Counted from the stretch's first letter, positions 19,827 to 31,162 are shown. The stretch is DNA of 64,000 nucleotides from Agromyces mariniharenae (GCF_008122505.1 NZ_VSSB01000001.1:2464891-2528890), one strand, 5' to 3'. Notes: generated by a model not told the origin, from the sequence alone. Numbers and translations are program-made.

Positions 19827-21515
19827 ATGGCCGACGGACGGGGTCGGAGCCGACTGCGTGACGCGGCCGGCGCCTTCACGAGCAACGCGCTCAATCCCAA
19901 CCTTCGGCGCGCGCAGCTGAGCTTCCTCGGCGCGTGGACCGCCGAGTGGGCGTTCACCGTGGCGCTCGGCATCGTCGCCTACCGCGACGGCGGCGCGGCC
20001 GCGGTCGGACTCGTCGGCCTGCTCCGGATGGTGCCCTCCGCCATCTGCGCACCGCTGCTGTCGCCCATCGCCGACCGCGGACGCCGAGAGCGCGTGCTCG
20101 TGCTCGTGTCGACGGTGCGCGGCATCGCGACCGCAGCCGCGGCGGTGGTCGCGGCGATCGCGGGTCCCGCGGCGATCGTCTACGCGCTCGCGATCGTGTC
20201 GACGATCGCGGCGACGCTCTTCCGGCCGGCGCACTCCGCGCTGCTGCCGTCGCTCTGCCGCACCGGCTACGAGCTCGCGAGCGCGAACATGGTGCGCGGC
20301 CTGCTCGACTCCGCCGCGACGCTCGTCGGGCCGCTGCTCGCGGCGATCCTGCTCCAGTTCACGGATGTCTCGGTCGTGTTCGGCGTCGCCGCGGCGGCGT
20401 CGCTCTGGGCGGCCGCGCTGCTCGCGCGGGTGCGCTACGACGCGCCGCCGCGACCGCCGGCCCAGCGCCGCGACCTGCTGCGGGAGGCGGCCGAGGGCGT
20501 GAAGGCCGTCGCCCGCAACCGCGACCTCGCGATCATCATCGGGCTCGCTGGTGCCCAGGCGTTCACCCGGGGCGCCCTCACCGTCTTCTCCGTGGTCGTC
20601 GCGATCGAGCTGCTCGGCACCGGTGAGCCAGGGGCTGGGGCCCTCATGACCGCCGTCGGCGTGGGGGCGGTCATCGCGTCGCTCGTCGCGTCGCTGCTCG
20701 TCGGCACGAAGCGGCTCGGCGCCTGGTTCGCGGTGGGCGTCGCCCTGTGGGGACTCCCGCTCGCCCTCGTCGGCGTGTTCCCGCAGCAGGCGGCGGCGCT
20801 CGTCTTCCTGTCGTTCATCGGCGTCGGCAACGCCCTCATCGACCTCGCCGGGTTCACGCTGCTCGGCCGGCTGGCGCCCGACGAGGTGCTCGCGCGCGTC
20901 TTCGGCGTGCTCGAGAGCTTCGTCGCCGTGTTCATCGGGATCGGCGCCGTCGCCACCTCGGGACTGATCGCCTGGATCGGGCTGCAGCCGGCGCTCATCG
21001 CCGTCGGCCTGGTGTGCCCGGTGCTGGCTGTGGTCGCGTGGCGGCGCCTGCACGGCCTGGACCGGGCGGTGGGTGCGCTCGACGCGGATGTGGGGCTGCT
21101 CCAGCGGGTGCCGATGCTCGCGCCGCTGCCACTGCCCTCGATCGAGCAGCTCGCACGCGGCCTCGAGCCGGCCGAGGTGCCCGCGGGCGAGACGGTGTTC
21201 TCCCAGGGCGACGTCGGCGACCGCTACTACGTGATCGAGTCGGGCGAGGCCGACGTCGTGGGCGGCGGCCGCGTCGTCGCGACGCTCGGCCCTGGTGAGG
21301 GCTTCGGCGAGATCGCACTGCTGCGGCGCACGCCGCGCACCGCGACGGTGGTCGCGACGAGCCGGCTCGAGCTCCGGATGCTCCGCTCCGACCAGTTCCT
21401 CCCGATCGTGCTCGGCTACACCCCGAGCGCGCGCGAGGCGGAGTTGGCGGTCGACGCCGAGCTCGAGCGCTACTCGCCCGACGAGGCATCCGAGGACCCG
21501 TCACCCCCGGCCTGA
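19827..21515 (+). CDS. MFS transporter with C-terminal cyclic-nucleotide-binding domain
   Basis: 562 residues. Residues 30-415 are a major-facilitator membrane domain with about 12 helices and the basic cytoplasmic loop PIADRGRRERVL after helix 2. Residues 430-545 form a cNMP-binding (CAP_ED) domain: ETVFSQGDVGDRYYVIESGEADVV and the phosphate-binding segment GEGFGEIALLRRTPRTATVVA. Such a fusion implies transport gated by a cyclic nucleotide; substrate unknown. The next gene, 44 bp on, is a cyclase-like DUF2652 protein, which could make the ligand (inference). The pair is inserted between hpt and ftsH. Confidence 0.9.
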   Translation: MADGRGRSRLRDAAGAFTSNALNPNLRRAQLSFLGAWTAEWAFTVALGIVAYRDGGAAAVGLVGLLRMVPSAICAPLLSPIADRGRRERVLVLVSTVRGIATAAAAVVAAIAGPAAIVYALAIVSTIAATLFRPAHSALLPSLCRTGYELASANMVRGLLDSAATLVGPLLAAILLQFTDVSVVFGVAAAASLWAAALLARVRYDAPPRPPAQRRDLLREAAEGVKAVARNRDLAIIIGLAGAQAFTRGALTVFSVVVAIELLGTGEPGAGALMTAVGVGAVIASLVASLLVGTKRLGAWFAVGVALWGLPLALVGVFPQQAAALVFLSFIGVGNALIDLAGFTLLGRLAPDEVLARVFGVLESFVAVFIGIGAVATSGLIAWIGLQPALIAVGLVCPVLAVVAWRRLHGLDRAVGALDADVGLLQRVPMLAPLPLPSIEQLARGLEPAEVPAGETVFSQGDVGDRYYVIESGEADVVGGGRVVATLGPGEGFGEIALLRRTPRTATVVATSRLELRMLRSDQFLPIVLGYTPSAREAELAVDAELERYSPDEASEDPSPPA

Positions 21516-21559
21516 CGCCGACCCGTTGAGTTGCCGACGCAGAAATGACAAGGTGAGGC

Positions 21560-22339
21560 ATGGATTCGGGGCGGGCGGTCCTGCTGATCGCCGACATCGG
21601 CGGCTACACCGAGTACATGAGCACGCACCGGATGAGCCTGGCCCACGCCGAGGTCAACACGGCGCGCATGCTCGAGAAGATGATCGACGCCGCCCCCGGC
21701 TTCGACCTCATCGAGATCGAGGGCGACGCGGCGTTCCTCTCGCGGAAGGCCGAGAACGGCGACGCGCAGACCGCGATCGTCGACATCCTCGAGGCGGCCG
21801 TCGCCATGCACCGCGCCTTCCACGAGGAGCGCCAGTACGTCGCCGCGAACCTGTGCCCGTGCACCGGGTGCAAGGGGGCCGCCGACCTCAAGCTGAAGTT
21901 CGTGGCGCACGTCGGCGACGTCGCCACCCAGACCATCCGCGACCGCATCAAGCTCGTCGGGATCGACGTCATCCTCGTTCATCGCCTCCTGAAGAACCCC
22001 GTCGGCATCCCCGAGTACGTCCTGCTCTCCGAGGACCTCTACCGCGCCGGCCCCGACGCAGTGCGGCAGCCAATGCAGGAGGTCGCCCCCGAGCTCGAGG
22101 GCTTCGGCACCGTGCGCGCGTACTTCGTCGACGTGGGCGACCTCGAGGATCCGCTGCCGCCGCTGCCGCCGCCGGCCTGGCCAGGGCGCCTCTCGCGCAC
22201 CGCTGCGGCGGCCGGCAAGGGGCTGCCGTACATGATGGGGCTGAAGCGGACCCGCCGCGGGGCATCCGATCAGCCCGACGACGAGGGCCCTGCGCGCTTT
22301 CAGCGAACAGGGGGCAAGCGTCCAGCACCACCGCGGTAG
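21560..22339 (+). CDS. DUF2652 nucleotidyl-cyclase-like protein
   Basis: 259-residue soluble protein. LLIADIGGYTEYM with Asp12 and IEIEGDAAFLSR with Asp56 sit where class III nucleotidyl cyclases keep their two metal-binding aspartates, and CPCTGCKG (about residues 100-107) is the cysteine cluster of DUF2652, possibly binding zinc. FVAHVGDVATQTI resembles the later cyclase strands. The C-terminal 60 residues are Pro-rich and disordered. Activity is unproven for the family. AGGTGAGG precedes the ATG. It stands directly between a transporter with a cyclic-nucleotide-binding tail and ftsH. Confidence 0.78.
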   Translation: MDSGRAVLLIADIGGYTEYMSTHRMSLAHAEVNTARMLEKMIDAAPGFDLIEIEGDAAFLSRKAENGDAQTAIVDILEAAVAMHRAFHEERQYVAANLCPCTGCKGAADLKLKFVAHVGDVATQTIRDRIKLVGIDVILVHRLLKNPVGIPEYVLLSEDLYRAGPDAVRQPMQEVAPELEGFGTVRAYFVDVGDLEDPLPPLPPPAWPGRLSRTAAAAGKGLPYMMGLKRTRRGASDQPDDEGPARFQRTGGKRPAPPR

Positions 22340-22351
22340 CCTTGCAGGACC

Positions 22352-24373
<2,022 letters not shown>

Positions 24374-24398
24374 CCGACCGACCCGAAGAGGGGGTGCC

Positions 24399-24995
24399 AT
24401 GGCCGGTGTGGACACCGGGCGCATCGAGCGCGCCGTGCACGAGATCCTGCTCGCGATCGGCGAGGACCCGGAACGCCCGGGGCTCGAGCGCACGCCGCAG
24501 CGGGTCGCCGAGGCGTACGCCGACTTCTTCGGCGGCCTCGCGGTCGACCCGATGACGCACCTGGCCGACACCGTGCCGCTCGGCGACACCGAGGCTGGCG
24601 TCCCCGCGACGTCCGACGCGGTCGTGCTGCGCGACATCGCCTTCCGCTCGGTGTGCGAGCACCACCTGCTGCCCTTCGTCGGCACGGCGCACGTCGCCTA
24701 CCTGCCGGCCGAGCGCGTCGTGGGGCTCGGGCGCATCCCCGCGGTCATCGAGACGCTCGCGGCGCGGCCGCAGCTGCAGGAGCGGCTCACCGAGGAGATC
24801 GCGGACACGCTCGAGGCGGGCCTCGACCCGAAGGGCGTGCTCGTCGTGCTCGACGCGCAGCACCGCTGCGTCACCACGCGCGGCTCCCGGCAGGAGCGCA
24901 GCTCGACGATCACCATCGCCAGCCGCGGCGCGCTCGGCGAGCCGGCCGCCCGGGCCGAGATCATCGCGCTGATCGGATCCGCCGACCGTGGCTGA
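24399..24995 (+). CDS. folE: GTP cyclohydrolase I
   Basis: 198-residue enzyme that turns GTP into dihydroneopterin triphosphate, the first step of folate synthesis. VCEHHLLPFVGTAHVAYLP holds the zinc Cys and the catalytic His residues, GLGRIPAVIETLAARPQLQERLTEEIADTL is the family core, and QHRCVTTRG holds the second zinc Cys. It starts 25 bp after ftsH, and its end overlaps the folP start by 8 bp, so the fol genes are co-translated. Confidence 0.97.
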   Translation: MAGVDTGRIERAVHEILLAIGEDPERPGLERTPQRVAEAYADFFGGLAVDPMTHLADTVPLGDTEAGVPATSDAVVLRDIAFRSVCEHHLLPFVGTAHVAYLPAERVVGLGRIPAVIETLAARPQLQERLTEEIADTLEAGLDPKGVLVVLDAQHRCVTTRGSRQERSSTITIASRGALGEPAARAEIIALIGSADRG

Positions 24996-25803
24996 CGGAT
25001 CGACCCTGATCATGGGCGTCGTCAACGTCACGCCCGACTCCTTCAGCGACGGCGGGCGCTGGTTCGACGCCGACGCGGCCATCGCGCACGGGCTCGAGCT
25101 CGTGGCCGACGGCGCCGACGTGCTCGACGTCGGCGGCGAGTCCACGCGTCCGGGCGCCGCCCGCGTCGAGCCCGAGGAGGAGCTGCGCCGCGTGGTGCCC
25201 GTCGTCCGCGAGCTCGCCGGTCGCGGCATCCGGGTCAGCGTCGACACCATGCGCGCGGCGACCGCCCTGGCCGCCGTCGAGGCCGGCGCCGAGATCATCA
25301 ACGACGTCTCTGCAGGGCTCGCGGATGCCGCGATGGCCCCGATCGTGGCCGAGACGGGCGTGCACTACGTCGCGATGCACTGGCGCGGGCACTCCGATCG
25401 CATGGACGCGCTCGCCGAGTACGGCGACGTGGCGGTCGAGGTGCGCGACGAGCTCGCGGCGCGCGTGGACGCGCTGGCCGACGCCGGCGTCGCGCGCGAG
25501 CGCATCATCCTCGACCCGGGCCTCGGCTTCGCGAAGCGCGGCGCGCAGAACTGGGAGCTGCTCGGCCGGCTCGACGTGCTCGGCGAGCTCGGGCTGCCGA
25601 TCCTCGTGGGCGCCTCGCGCAAGCGGTTCATCGGCGCGCTGCTCCCCGACGATGCGCCCATGGAGGACCGCGACCTGCCCACGGCGGTCGTGAGCGCACT
25701 CTCGGCGCAGGCCGGCGCCTGGGGCGTGCGCGTGCACGACGTTCGCGGCACCCGCCGCGCGCTCGACGTCCTCGGGGCGTGGCAGAGTGGACGACGTGGC
25801 TAG
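24988..25803 (+). CDS. folP: Dihydropteroate synthase
   Basis: 271-residue TIM-barrel enzyme that condenses p-aminobenzoate with hydroxymethyldihydropterin diphosphate; target of sulfonamides. MGVVNVTPDSFSDGGRW is the pyrophosphate-binding loop 1, DVGGESTRPGA loop 2, and SVDTMRAATA, INDVSAG, DPGLGFAK and LVGASRKRFIG are the other conserved strands. GTG start at 24988 inside the end of folE. The last 17 bp overlap folB. Confidence 0.97.
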   Translation: MADGSTLIMGVVNVTPDSFSDGGRWFDADAAIAHGLELVADGADVLDVGGESTRPGAARVEPEEELRRVVPVVRELAGRGIRVSVDTMRAATALAAVEAGAEIINDVSAGLADAAMAPIVAETGVHYVAMHWRGHSDRMDALAEYGDVAVEVRDELAARVDALADAGVARERIILDPGLGFAKRGAQNWELLGRLDVLGELGLPILVGASRKRFIGALLPDDAPMEDRDLPTAVVSALSAQAGAWGVRVHDVRGTRRALDVLGAWQSGRRG

Positions 25804-26167
25804 GACCCCCGACCGCATCACCCTCACCGGCGTGCGCGTCCGCGCGCACCATGGGGTGTTCGACTTCGAGCGAGAGCAGGGCCAGGAGTTCGTGATCGAC
25901 GTGTCCGTCGCGGTCGACCTCGCTGCCGCGGCATCCGGCGACGACCTCGGCCGCACCGTGCACTACGGCGAGCTGGCCGAGGCGGTGGCCGACGCGGTGC
26001 GCCGCGACCCGGTCGACCTCATCGAGACCGTCGCCGAGCGCGTCGCCGACGTCGCCTTGGCGTACCCGGCGGTCGAGGAGGTGGAGGTCACGGTGCACAA
26101 GCCCGAGGCGCCCATCTCCGTGCCGTTCGACGATGTCGCCGTCACGATCGTGCGGAGCCGCGCATGA
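25787..26167 (+). CDS. folB: Dihydroneopterin aldolase
   Basis: 126-residue enzyme that cleaves dihydroneopterin to hydroxymethyldihydropterin and glycolaldehyde. RITLTGVRVRAHHGVFDFEREQGQEF and the later segment TVHYGELAEAV are characteristic, and IETVAERVAD and VTVHKPEAPI close the fold, with the active-site Lys in VHKPEAP. GTG at 25787 is used; an in-frame GTG at 25796 is equally possible. It overlaps folP at the front and folK by 4 bp (ATGA) at the back. Confidence 0.95.
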   Translation: MDDVARTPDRITLTGVRVRAHHGVFDFEREQGQEFVIDVSVAVDLAAAASGDDLGRTVHYGELAEAVADAVRRDPVDLIETVAERVADVALAYPAVEEVEVTVHKPEAPISVPFDDVAVTIVRSRA

Positions 26168-26649
26168 CCCGCGCCGTCGTCGCGTTCGGGGCGAACCTGG
26201 GCGCACGCGAGGTCACGATCGACGCCGCCGTGCGCGCCCTCGCCGAGACGCCGGGCGTCGAGCTCGTGGCCGTCTCGCCGATCTACGAGACCCCGGCGAT
26301 CAAGGACTCCGGCGTCGACCACGACGCGCCCGGGTACCTCAACGGCGTGGTCGTCGTCGAGACCGGGATCGACGCGCATGCGCTGCTCGACGTGCTGCAG
26401 GGCCTCGAGCAGGAGCACGGCCGCGTGCGCGCCGAGCACTGGGGCGACCGCACGCTCGACCTCGACCTCATCGACTTCGGCGGCGCGGTGTCGTCCGACG
26501 AGCGGCTCGAACTGCCGCATCCGCGCGCATGGCAGCGTGCGTTCGTGCTGCAGCCGTGGCTCGACGTCGACCCCGACGCAGTGCTGCCCGGGCGCGGGCC
26601 GGTCGCCGAGCTGCGCGCGGCGGCGCGCGACGAGGTGGTGCGGCGATGA
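26164..26649 (+). CDS. folK: Hydroxymethyldihydropteridine pyrophosphokinase
   Basis: 161-residue kinase that transfers pyrophosphate from ATP to hydroxymethyldihydropterin, making the folP substrate. AFGANLGAREVTIDAAVRAL is the N-terminal motif, ISPIYETPA-type strand VAVSPIYETPA follows, and DRTLDLDLIDFGG holds the two metal-binding aspartates, with LPHPRAWQRAFVLQPW after. Overlaps folB and the DUF3180 gene by 4 bp on each side. Confidence 0.96.
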   Translation: MTRAVVAFGANLGAREVTIDAAVRALAETPGVELVAVSPIYETPAIKDSGVDHDAPGYLNGVVVVETGIDAHALLDVLQGLEQEHGRVRAEHWGDRTLDLDLIDFGGAVSSDERLELPHPRAWQRAFVLQPWLDVDPDAVLPGRGPVAELRAAARDEVVRR

Positions 26650-27119
26650 AGCGCACGCACGCCTCGACCGTCATCGCGTTCGTGCTCGCCGGCGCGGTCG
26701 CAGGCTACCTCGTCGACCTCGCCATCGTCTCGGCGGGCGGCAACGCGATCGTGCCGCCGCTGTCGCTGCCGATCACGCTCGTGGGCGTCGCGGCGCTCGT
26801 CGTGGCGTTCGCGTGGCCCATCCGGCGCGCCGTGAAGGGCAAGGCCACCAAGCACCTCGACCCGTTCCGCGCGATGCGCACGGCCGTGCTCGCCAAGGCG
26901 TGCAGCCTCAGCGGCTCCCTCGTGCTCGGATTCGGCATCGGCATCACGCTGTTCCTCCTCACGCGCAGCGTCGTGCCGCCCACCGGCACGATCTGGCTCG
27001 CGCTCGCCACCGCGATCGGCGCCGGACTGCTGCTCGCGGCCGGGCTCATCGCCGAGGCCTTCTGCACCCTCCCGCCCGACGACACCGAACCCGAGAAGGA
27101 AGAGCACGCGCATGCCTGA
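26646..27119 (+). CDS. DUF3180 membrane protein
   Basis: 157-residue integral membrane protein with four helices (about residues 8-30, 39-58, 83-103 and 113-135) and a charged His/Glu C-terminal tail. The segment DPFRAMRTAVLAKACSLSGSLVLGF is typical of the actinobacterial DUF3180 family, nearly always encoded right after folK. Function unknown; the fixed position suggests a membrane or cofactor role. Starts inside the folK stop. Confidence 0.9.
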   Translation: MKRTHASTVIAFVLAGAVAGYLVDLAIVSAGGNAIVPPLSLPITLVGVAALVVAFAWPIRRAVKGKATKHLDPFRAMRTAVLAKACSLSGSLVLGFGIGITLFLLTRSVVPPTGTIWLALATAIGAGLLLAAGLIAEAFCTLPPDDTEPEKEEHAHA

Positions 27120-27801
27120 GATCCGCGACGACGCGGGCCGCATCGAGCCGGTGGAGGGCGGGGTGCCGGGTGAGGGTGCCGCTGCCGTGCCCGAGACGCC
27201 CGCGGCGCCGGGCGTGCAGCCGGCGGATGCCGCATCCGCTCCGGTCTTCGCATCGGATGTCCGAGCGCAGCCGCTCGCACCCGAGCCCCCGGCCGCCCCG
27301 GCCGCTCCGGCTGCCCCGGCCGCTCCGGTCGCCCCCGCGGACACCGGCTGGCTCCGCGTCTCCCCGAAGTACATCGTGGTGGAGGTCGTCGGCTCGCTCA
27401 TCGGCATGGTCGTCTTCGTCGGCGGCCTGCTCGTGGCGTACGCCCTCTGGGGCATGTGGTGGACGCTCTGGGGCGCGATCGTGATCGGCGCCATCTCGCT
27501 CATCGGCATCGCGTTCGAGCCGCGGCGCGTGCGCTCGATCGGCTACCGCCTGCGTGAAGACGACCTCGTATTCAAGCGCGGCATCATGTTCCAGCGCCAG
27601 GTCGCCGTGCCCTACGGCCGCATGCAGCTCGTCGACATCACGCGCGGGCCCGTGGCCCGAGCGCTCGGACTCGCCGATCTGAAGTTCGTGACCGCCGCGG
27701 CCGCCACCGCCGTCACCGTGCCCGGCCTCCCGATGGAGGAGGCCGACCGGCTCCGCGACGAGCTCGTGGCGCTCGCCGAGACCCGCCGGGCCGGACTGTG
27801 A
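27112..27801 (+). CDS. PH-domain membrane protein, short partner (YdbS-like)
   Basis: 229 residues: an Ala/Pro-rich disordered cytoplasmic N-terminus (to about residue 80), two helices (about 90-140), and a bacterial pleckstrin-homology (bPH_2) domain with RRVRSIGYRLREDDLVFKRG and VAVPYGRMQLVDITRGP. PH-domain pairs of YdbS/YdbT type occur in many Gram-positive bacteria, with unclear roles at the membrane. Starts 8 bp inside the DUF3180 gene and precedes the larger PH protein. Confidence 0.88.
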   Translation: MPEIRDDAGRIEPVEGGVPGEGAAAVPETPAAPGVQPADAASAPVFASDVRAQPLAPEPPAAPAAPAAPAAPVAPADTGWLRVSPKYIVVEVVGSLIGMVVFVGGLLVAYALWGMWWTLWGAIVIGAISLIGIAFEPRRVRSIGYRLREDDLVFKRGIMFQRQVAVPYGRMQLVDITRGPVARALGLADLKFVTAAAATAVTVPGLPMEEADRLRDELVALAETRRAGL

Positions 27802-27826
27802 GCGCGGTGAGCACAGGGAGCATCCG

Positions 27827-29545
27827 GTGACCGCACCCGTCCGGCCCCAGCCGGTCACGAACCTCGCCGACGGCGAGTGGCACCGGCTGCACCCCGCGAG
27901 CCCGCTGCTGCGCGGCGGCCTCGTGTTCATCGCCGTGCTCGGCTTCATCATCGCGAACCTGCGCGAGCGTCTCGTCGACATGTTCATCGTGGTCTTCGCG
28001 CCCGACCTCGGCGACGACTTCGAGGGCGAGTTCGAGCGCTGGCGCGGTGACTGGGCCAACGACCCGATCGGCGGCATCGTCGATCAAGGCCTCGTGGGCT
28101 GGGCGGTGGCGGGCGTCGCCGTCGTGATCGTGCTCGTCATCATCGGCTTCTGGCTGTCGTGGCGCATGCACACGTTCCGCGTCACGAACGAGGCGGTCGA
28201 GGTGCGCAGCGGCATCCTGTTCCGGTCGCACCGCAGCGCACGGCTCGACCGCATCCAGGGCATCAACGTGAACCGGCCGGTGTTCGCGCGGCTCTTCGGC
28301 ACCGCGAAGCTCGAGATCTCGGTGGCGGGGCAGTCCGCGAACGTGCAGCTGTCCTACCTCGGGTCCGCCCTCGCCGACGGCCTCCGCGCCGACGTGCTGC
28401 GCCTCGCCTCCGGGGCCCGCGCCGAGAAGGCGGCCGCGCATGCGGCGCCGGTGACGGATGCCGCGGGCGTGTCGGATGCCGCGGGCCTCGCGGTCGCCCC
28501 GACCGCACCGGGTGCGCCCGCGGCATCCGGGCCCGCAGCCAACGGACGCCCCACGGTGTCGACCGTGATCGGGCACCGCGTCGACGAGTTCCTCGCCCCC
28601 GAGCTCGACCCCAACCTCGCACCGCCCGAGTCGGTCGTGCACCTGCCGCTCGGCCGCGTGATCGGCTCGACGCTGCTCGGCGGCTCGACGGTGTGGGCGA
28701 TCATCCTCGTGGCGATCATCGTGATCGGCGTCTCGACGGGCCAGCTCTGGGTGCTGTTCTCGTTCGTGCCGGCCGCGATCGGCCTCGTGAGCTACCTCTG
28801 GTCGCGCATCACGAAGTCCCTGCGCTACTCGATCGCGGGCACGCCCGACGGCGTGCGCATCGGCCACGGCCTGCTCTCGACGGGCAACCAGACGATCCCG
28901 CCGGGCCGCATCCACGCGATCGAGGCGCAGCAGTGGATCCTCTGGCGGCCGTTCGGCTGGTGGTCGATCCGCATCAACGTCGCGGGCCAGTCGGTCAGCG
29001 CCGGGAACGAGGCCGCGCAGCGCACGCTCGTGCTCCCCGTCGGCACCGTCGTCGACGTGCACCGCGTGCTCGGCCTGCTCCTGCCCGACTCCGCGGCATC
29101 CGTCGACGCGTTCGTCGACGCGGGGCTCATCGGACGCGACGGCGACGGATTCTCGCGCACCCCGCGTCGGGCGGCCTGGCTGCGCCCGTTCTCGTGGCGG
29201 CGCATCGGCTGGAACGTGATCGACGGCGTCGCGCTGATCCGCCGCGGCTGGCTGCTGCGCAGCCTCACGCTCGCGCCGCTCGCGCGCATGCAGTCGGTCG
29301 CCATCCACGTCGGCCCGGTGAAGCGGATGCTGCGGCTCGCCGCCGTGCGCATCCACACGGTCGCCGGGCCCGTGTACGCGACCCTCCCGGTCGCCGACCG
29401 CGACGAGGCCGACGGGCTGTTCGAGCGGCTCGCTGCAGAGGCGGTCGACCGCGCCGCGCGCGACACCTCGCACCACTGGGGCGCCGCGAGCGCCGCGGGT
29501 GCCGGCGCCGCCGTCGCACCGCAGGAGTCCGCCGATGCCCGCTGA
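27827..29545 (+). CDS. PH-domain membrane protein, long partner (YdbT-like)
   Basis: 572 residues with several membrane helices and two to three bPH_2 domains. Each has the same strand signature: RSARLDRIQGINVNRPVFARLFG, NQTIPPGRIHAIEAQQWILWRPFG and LAPLARMQSVAIHVGPVKRM. An Ala-rich linker near residue 210 separates the first two units. Probably forms a complex with the short PH protein 26 bp upstream; molecular role unknown. GTG start with GGGAG upstream. Confidence 0.88.
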   Translation: MTAPVRPQPVTNLADGEWHRLHPASPLLRGGLVFIAVLGFIIANLRERLVDMFIVVFAPDLGDDFEGEFERWRGDWANDPIGGIVDQGLVGWAVAGVAVVIVLVIIGFWLSWRMHTFRVTNEAVEVRSGILFRSHRSARLDRIQGINVNRPVFARLFGTAKLEISVAGQSANVQLSYLGSALADGLRADVLRLASGARAEKAAAHAAPVTDAAGVSDAAGLAVAPTAPGAPAASGPAANGRPTVSTVIGHRVDEFLAPELDPNLAPPESVVHLPLGRVIGSTLLGGSTVWAIILVAIIVIGVSTGQLWVLFSFVPAAIGLVSYLWSRITKSLRYSIAGTPDGVRIGHGLLSTGNQTIPPGRIHAIEAQQWILWRPFGWWSIRINVAGQSVSAGNEAAQRTLVLPVGTVVDVHRVLGLLLPDSAASVDAFVDAGLIGRDGDGFSRTPRRAAWLRPFSWRRIGWNVIDGVALIRRGWLLRSLTLAPLARMQSVAIHVGPVKRMLRLAAVRIHTVAGPVYATLPVADRDEADGLFERLAAEAVDRAARDTSHHWGAASAAGAGAAVAPQESADAR

Positions 29546-30293
29546 GCGATCCGGCCGGCTCGGCGTCGGCGCGATCGGCGCCGGACGCGTGGGCGCCGTG
29601 CTCACCGCGGCCCTCGCGGGCGCCGGCCACGCCGTGACCGGCATCGCGGCCGTGTCGGATGCGAGCCGGGAGCGCGCGGCGGCGATGCTGCCCGCCGTGC
29701 CGGTGCTGCCGATCCCCGAGATCGTCGAGCGCAGCGAGCTCGTGCTGCTCGCGGTGCCCGAGGGCGAGCTCGAGGGGCTCGTCTCGGGGCTCGCCGACGC
29801 CGGCGTGTGGCAGCCCGGCCAGCTCGTGCTGCACACGGCCGCGCGCTTCGGCACGGGAGTGCTCGACCCGGCCCGCCGCGCCGGCGCGATCCCGCTCGCG
29901 GTGCACCCGGCCATGGCGTTCACGGGCACGAGCATCGACCTCGCACGCCTCGCCGGCACGTGGTTCGCCGTCACGGCGCCGGCGCCCGTGCTGCCGATCG
30001 GCCAGGCCCTCGTGGTCGAGATGGGCGGGGAGCCGTTCGTGGTGGCGGACGCCGACCGCCGGGCGTACGCCGAGGCGATCGACACCGCGGCATCCTTCTC
30101 GAGCGCCATCGTCGACCAGGCGAGCGGGCTGCTCGACGGCATCGGCGTCGCGCGACCCGGCGCCGTGCTCGCGCCGCTCGTGCGGAGCGCCGTCGAGAAC
30201 GCGCTGTCGCGGCACGATCCCGGGCCGTTCCTCGACGGGACCGGTACGATCGACGGGGCCGGCACCGACCGGCCACTGGGAGGTGGCTCGTGA
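29535..30293 (+). CDS. Rossmann-fold/DUF2520 protein
   Basis: 252 residues. GVGAIGAGRVGAVLTAALAGAG is an NAD(P)-binding Rossmann start, followed by SELVLLAVPEGEL and, at HPAMAFTG, the start of the DUF2520 helical domain seen in ketopantoate-reductase-like proteins. In actinobacteria it is regularly encoded just before panC, as here (4-bp overlap), so a role in pantothenate or a linked reduction is possible but unproven. Overlaps the long PH-protein gene by 11 bp. Confidence 0.85.
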   Translation: MPAERSGRLGVGAIGAGRVGAVLTAALAGAGHAVTGIAAVSDASRERAAAMLPAVPVLPIPEIVERSELVLLAVPEGELEGLVSGLADAGVWQPGQLVLHTAARFGTGVLDPARRAGAIPLAVHPAMAFTGTSIDLARLAGTWFAVTAPAPVLPIGQALVVEMGGEPFVVADADRRAYAEAIDTAASFSSAIVDQASGLLDGIGVARPGAVLAPLVRSAVENALSRHDPGPFLDGTGTIDGAGTDRPLGGGS

Positions 30294-31162
30294 CCGAGGC
30301 GGCATCGGGCATCCGCACCGTGCCCACGATCGCGGAGCTCCGCGAGCTCGTCGCCCGACGACGCGCCGACGGTGGGCGCGTCGCCCTCGTGCCCACCATG
30401 GGCGCCCTCCACGACGGCCACTTCGCGCTCGTGCGGCGTGCCCGCGAGCTCGCCGACCTCGTCGTGGTCTCGATCTTCGTGAATCCGCTGCAGTTCGGCG
30501 CAGGCGAGGACCTCGACCGCTACCCGCGCACGTTCGACGCGGATGTCGCGGCGCTCGAGGCGCTCGGCGTCGACGCGGTCTTCGCCCCGGCCGTCGACGA
30601 GATGTACCCGAACGGACGAGGTGGCACGACCGTGCAGGCCGGGCCCGTCGGCTCGCAGTACGAGGGCGCCTCGCGCCCCGGCCACTTCGACGGAGTGCTC
30701 ACGGTCGTGGCGAAGCTCTTCAACATCGTGCAGCCCGACGTGGCCCTGTTCGGCCAGAAGGACGCGCAGCAGGTCTTCCTCGTCACGCGCATGGTCGCCG
30801 AGCTCGACATGCCCCTGCGCATCGAGGTCGTGCCGACCGTGCGCGAGCACGACGGCCTCGCCCTGTCGAGCCGCAACCGCTACCTCGACGCGGGCCAGCG
30901 GCAGGCGGCGCTCGTGCTGGCCGAGTCGCTGCGAGCAGCGGATGCCGCGGCATCCGACGGCCCGTCCGAGCTGCTCGCCGAGGGCGTCGCCGCGTTCGGC
31001 GACCACGACGGCGTCAGCCTCGACTACCTCGTGGTCGTCGACCCCGACACGTTCCTGCCCGTTGGCGAGGACTACCGCGGGCGGGCACTCGTGCTCGTCG
31101 CCGCCATCGTCGGCAGCACGCGGCTCATCGACAACGCGTTCGTCGAGGTCGGCGGCGACTGA
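30290..31162 (+). CDS. panC: Pantothenate synthetase
   Basis: 290-residue enzyme that joins pantoate and beta-alanine with ATP to give pantothenate, the precursor of CoA. LVPTMGALHDGHFALV holds the HIGH-like ATP motif, SIFVNPLQF follows, LFGQKDAQQ binds ATP and VREHDGLALSSRNRYL is the KMSKS-like loop. GTG start with GGGAGGTGG upstream, overlapping the DUF2520 stop. Confidence 0.97.
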   Translation: MTEAASGIRTVPTIAELRELVARRRADGGRVALVPTMGALHDGHFALVRRARELADLVVVSIFVNPLQFGAGEDLDRYPRTFDADVAALEALGVDAVFAPAVDEMYPNGRGGTTVQAGPVGSQYEGASRPGHFDGVLTVVAKLFNIVQPDVALFGQKDAQQVFLVTRMVAELDMPLRIEVVPTVREHDGLALSSRNRYLDAGQRQAALVLAESLRAADAAASDGPSELLAEGVAAFGDHDGVSLDYLVVVDPDTFLPVGEDYRGRALVLVAAIVGSTRLIDNAFVEVGGD

